Shown here one piece after another: positions 63,969-64,000 of a stretch of DNA of 64,000 nucleotides. The stretch is taken from contig JYJJ01000047.1 of NCBI GenBank assembly GCA_003263775.1, forward strand, positions 18,556-82,555. The letters are read 5' to 3'. The translations under genes were made by a program, and so were the position numbers. Positions within the stretch are counted from its first letter, which is position 1, and each line of letters starts with the position of its first letter. The notes beneath the pieces were generated by a model. It was not told where the DNA came from, did not search any database, and saw only the letters and a list, made by a program, of their open reading frames with translations. This stretch comes from Vibrio maritimus. GTDB lineage: Bacteria; Pseudomonadota; Gammaproteobacteria; Enterobacterales; Vibrionaceae.

Positions 63969-64000
63969 GTAGTTGTTTTTAAGACTTAACTTTGTCTAAA

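Overview
This window is chromosomal DNA of a Vibrio species (Gammaproteobacteria, Vibrionaceae). The evidence is the protein sequences themselves (OxyR2 with Glu204/Cys206/Cys215, a Vibrio-type chitinase A, very large PstA and PstC) and a gene order matching what I recall of the V. cholerae large chromosome around phoB, isc and guaBA. Almost everything is core housekeeping. I see no insertion sequence, prophage, CRISPR array or rRNA.

Layout. 1-1342: secreted chitinase, truncated by the window edge. 1707-5902: a TPP-riboswitch operon for thiamine pyrimidine salvage (thiD, thiZXY-type ABC transporter, tenA). 6233-8458: an alanine/glycine:sodium symporter and a convergent acetate transporter. 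8670-13422: guaA and guaB with PurR boxes, divergent from xseA. 13438-16068: small zinc-ribbon protein, GAF-GGDEF diguanylate cyclase, AlaX-like editing hydrolase. 16146-24685: der, bamB, yfgM, hisS, ispG, rodZ, rlmN, all on the minus strand; the pilF/pilW gene usually found between rodZ and rlmN is absent. 24874-32430: ndk, pepB, then the isc operon (iscX, fdx, hscA, hscB, iscA, iscU, iscS, iscR) behind a 50-bp double IscR box. 32542-34254: trmJ and divergent suhB. 34362-35279: a small accessory pair, a DUF5675 protein and a periplasmic partner. 35456-41169: secF, secD, yajC, tgt, queA. 41425-47559: CBS protein, oxyR2 divergent from a peroxiredoxin gene, cutC, ppk2, a LysR regulator and a small outer-membrane protein. 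47577-59971: the phosphate and polyphosphate block (phoU-pstB-pstA-pstC, ppk1-ppx, pstS-phoR-phoB). 60166-63968: rdgC, trhP, yfhL, two small conserved genes and tRNA-Trp.

How the genes work together. PhoR-PhoB sense low phosphate and act through Pho boxes on pst uptake genes; ppk1, ppk2 and ppx store and release polyphosphate beside them. IscR senses Fe-S status and represses the isc assembly line. OxyR2 controls the adjacent peroxiredoxin. der, bamB and SecDF-YajC serve ribosome and envelope assembly.

Major caveat. Twenty genes carry single-base losses, 21 events in total, each breaking an otherwise well-conserved reading frame. Every one is repaired by adding exactly one base, usually by restoring a doubled base. 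Essential genes (guaB, ispG) are among them, so I read these as errors in this sequence rather than real pseudogenes. I annotated each such gene over its full reconstructed span.

The best candidate for something undescribed is the 34362-35279 pair: a cytosolic protein with an L,D-transpeptidase-like His...Gly-Cys signature, overlapped by a gene for a secreted partner. It looks like an effector/immunity cassette, but this is inference.
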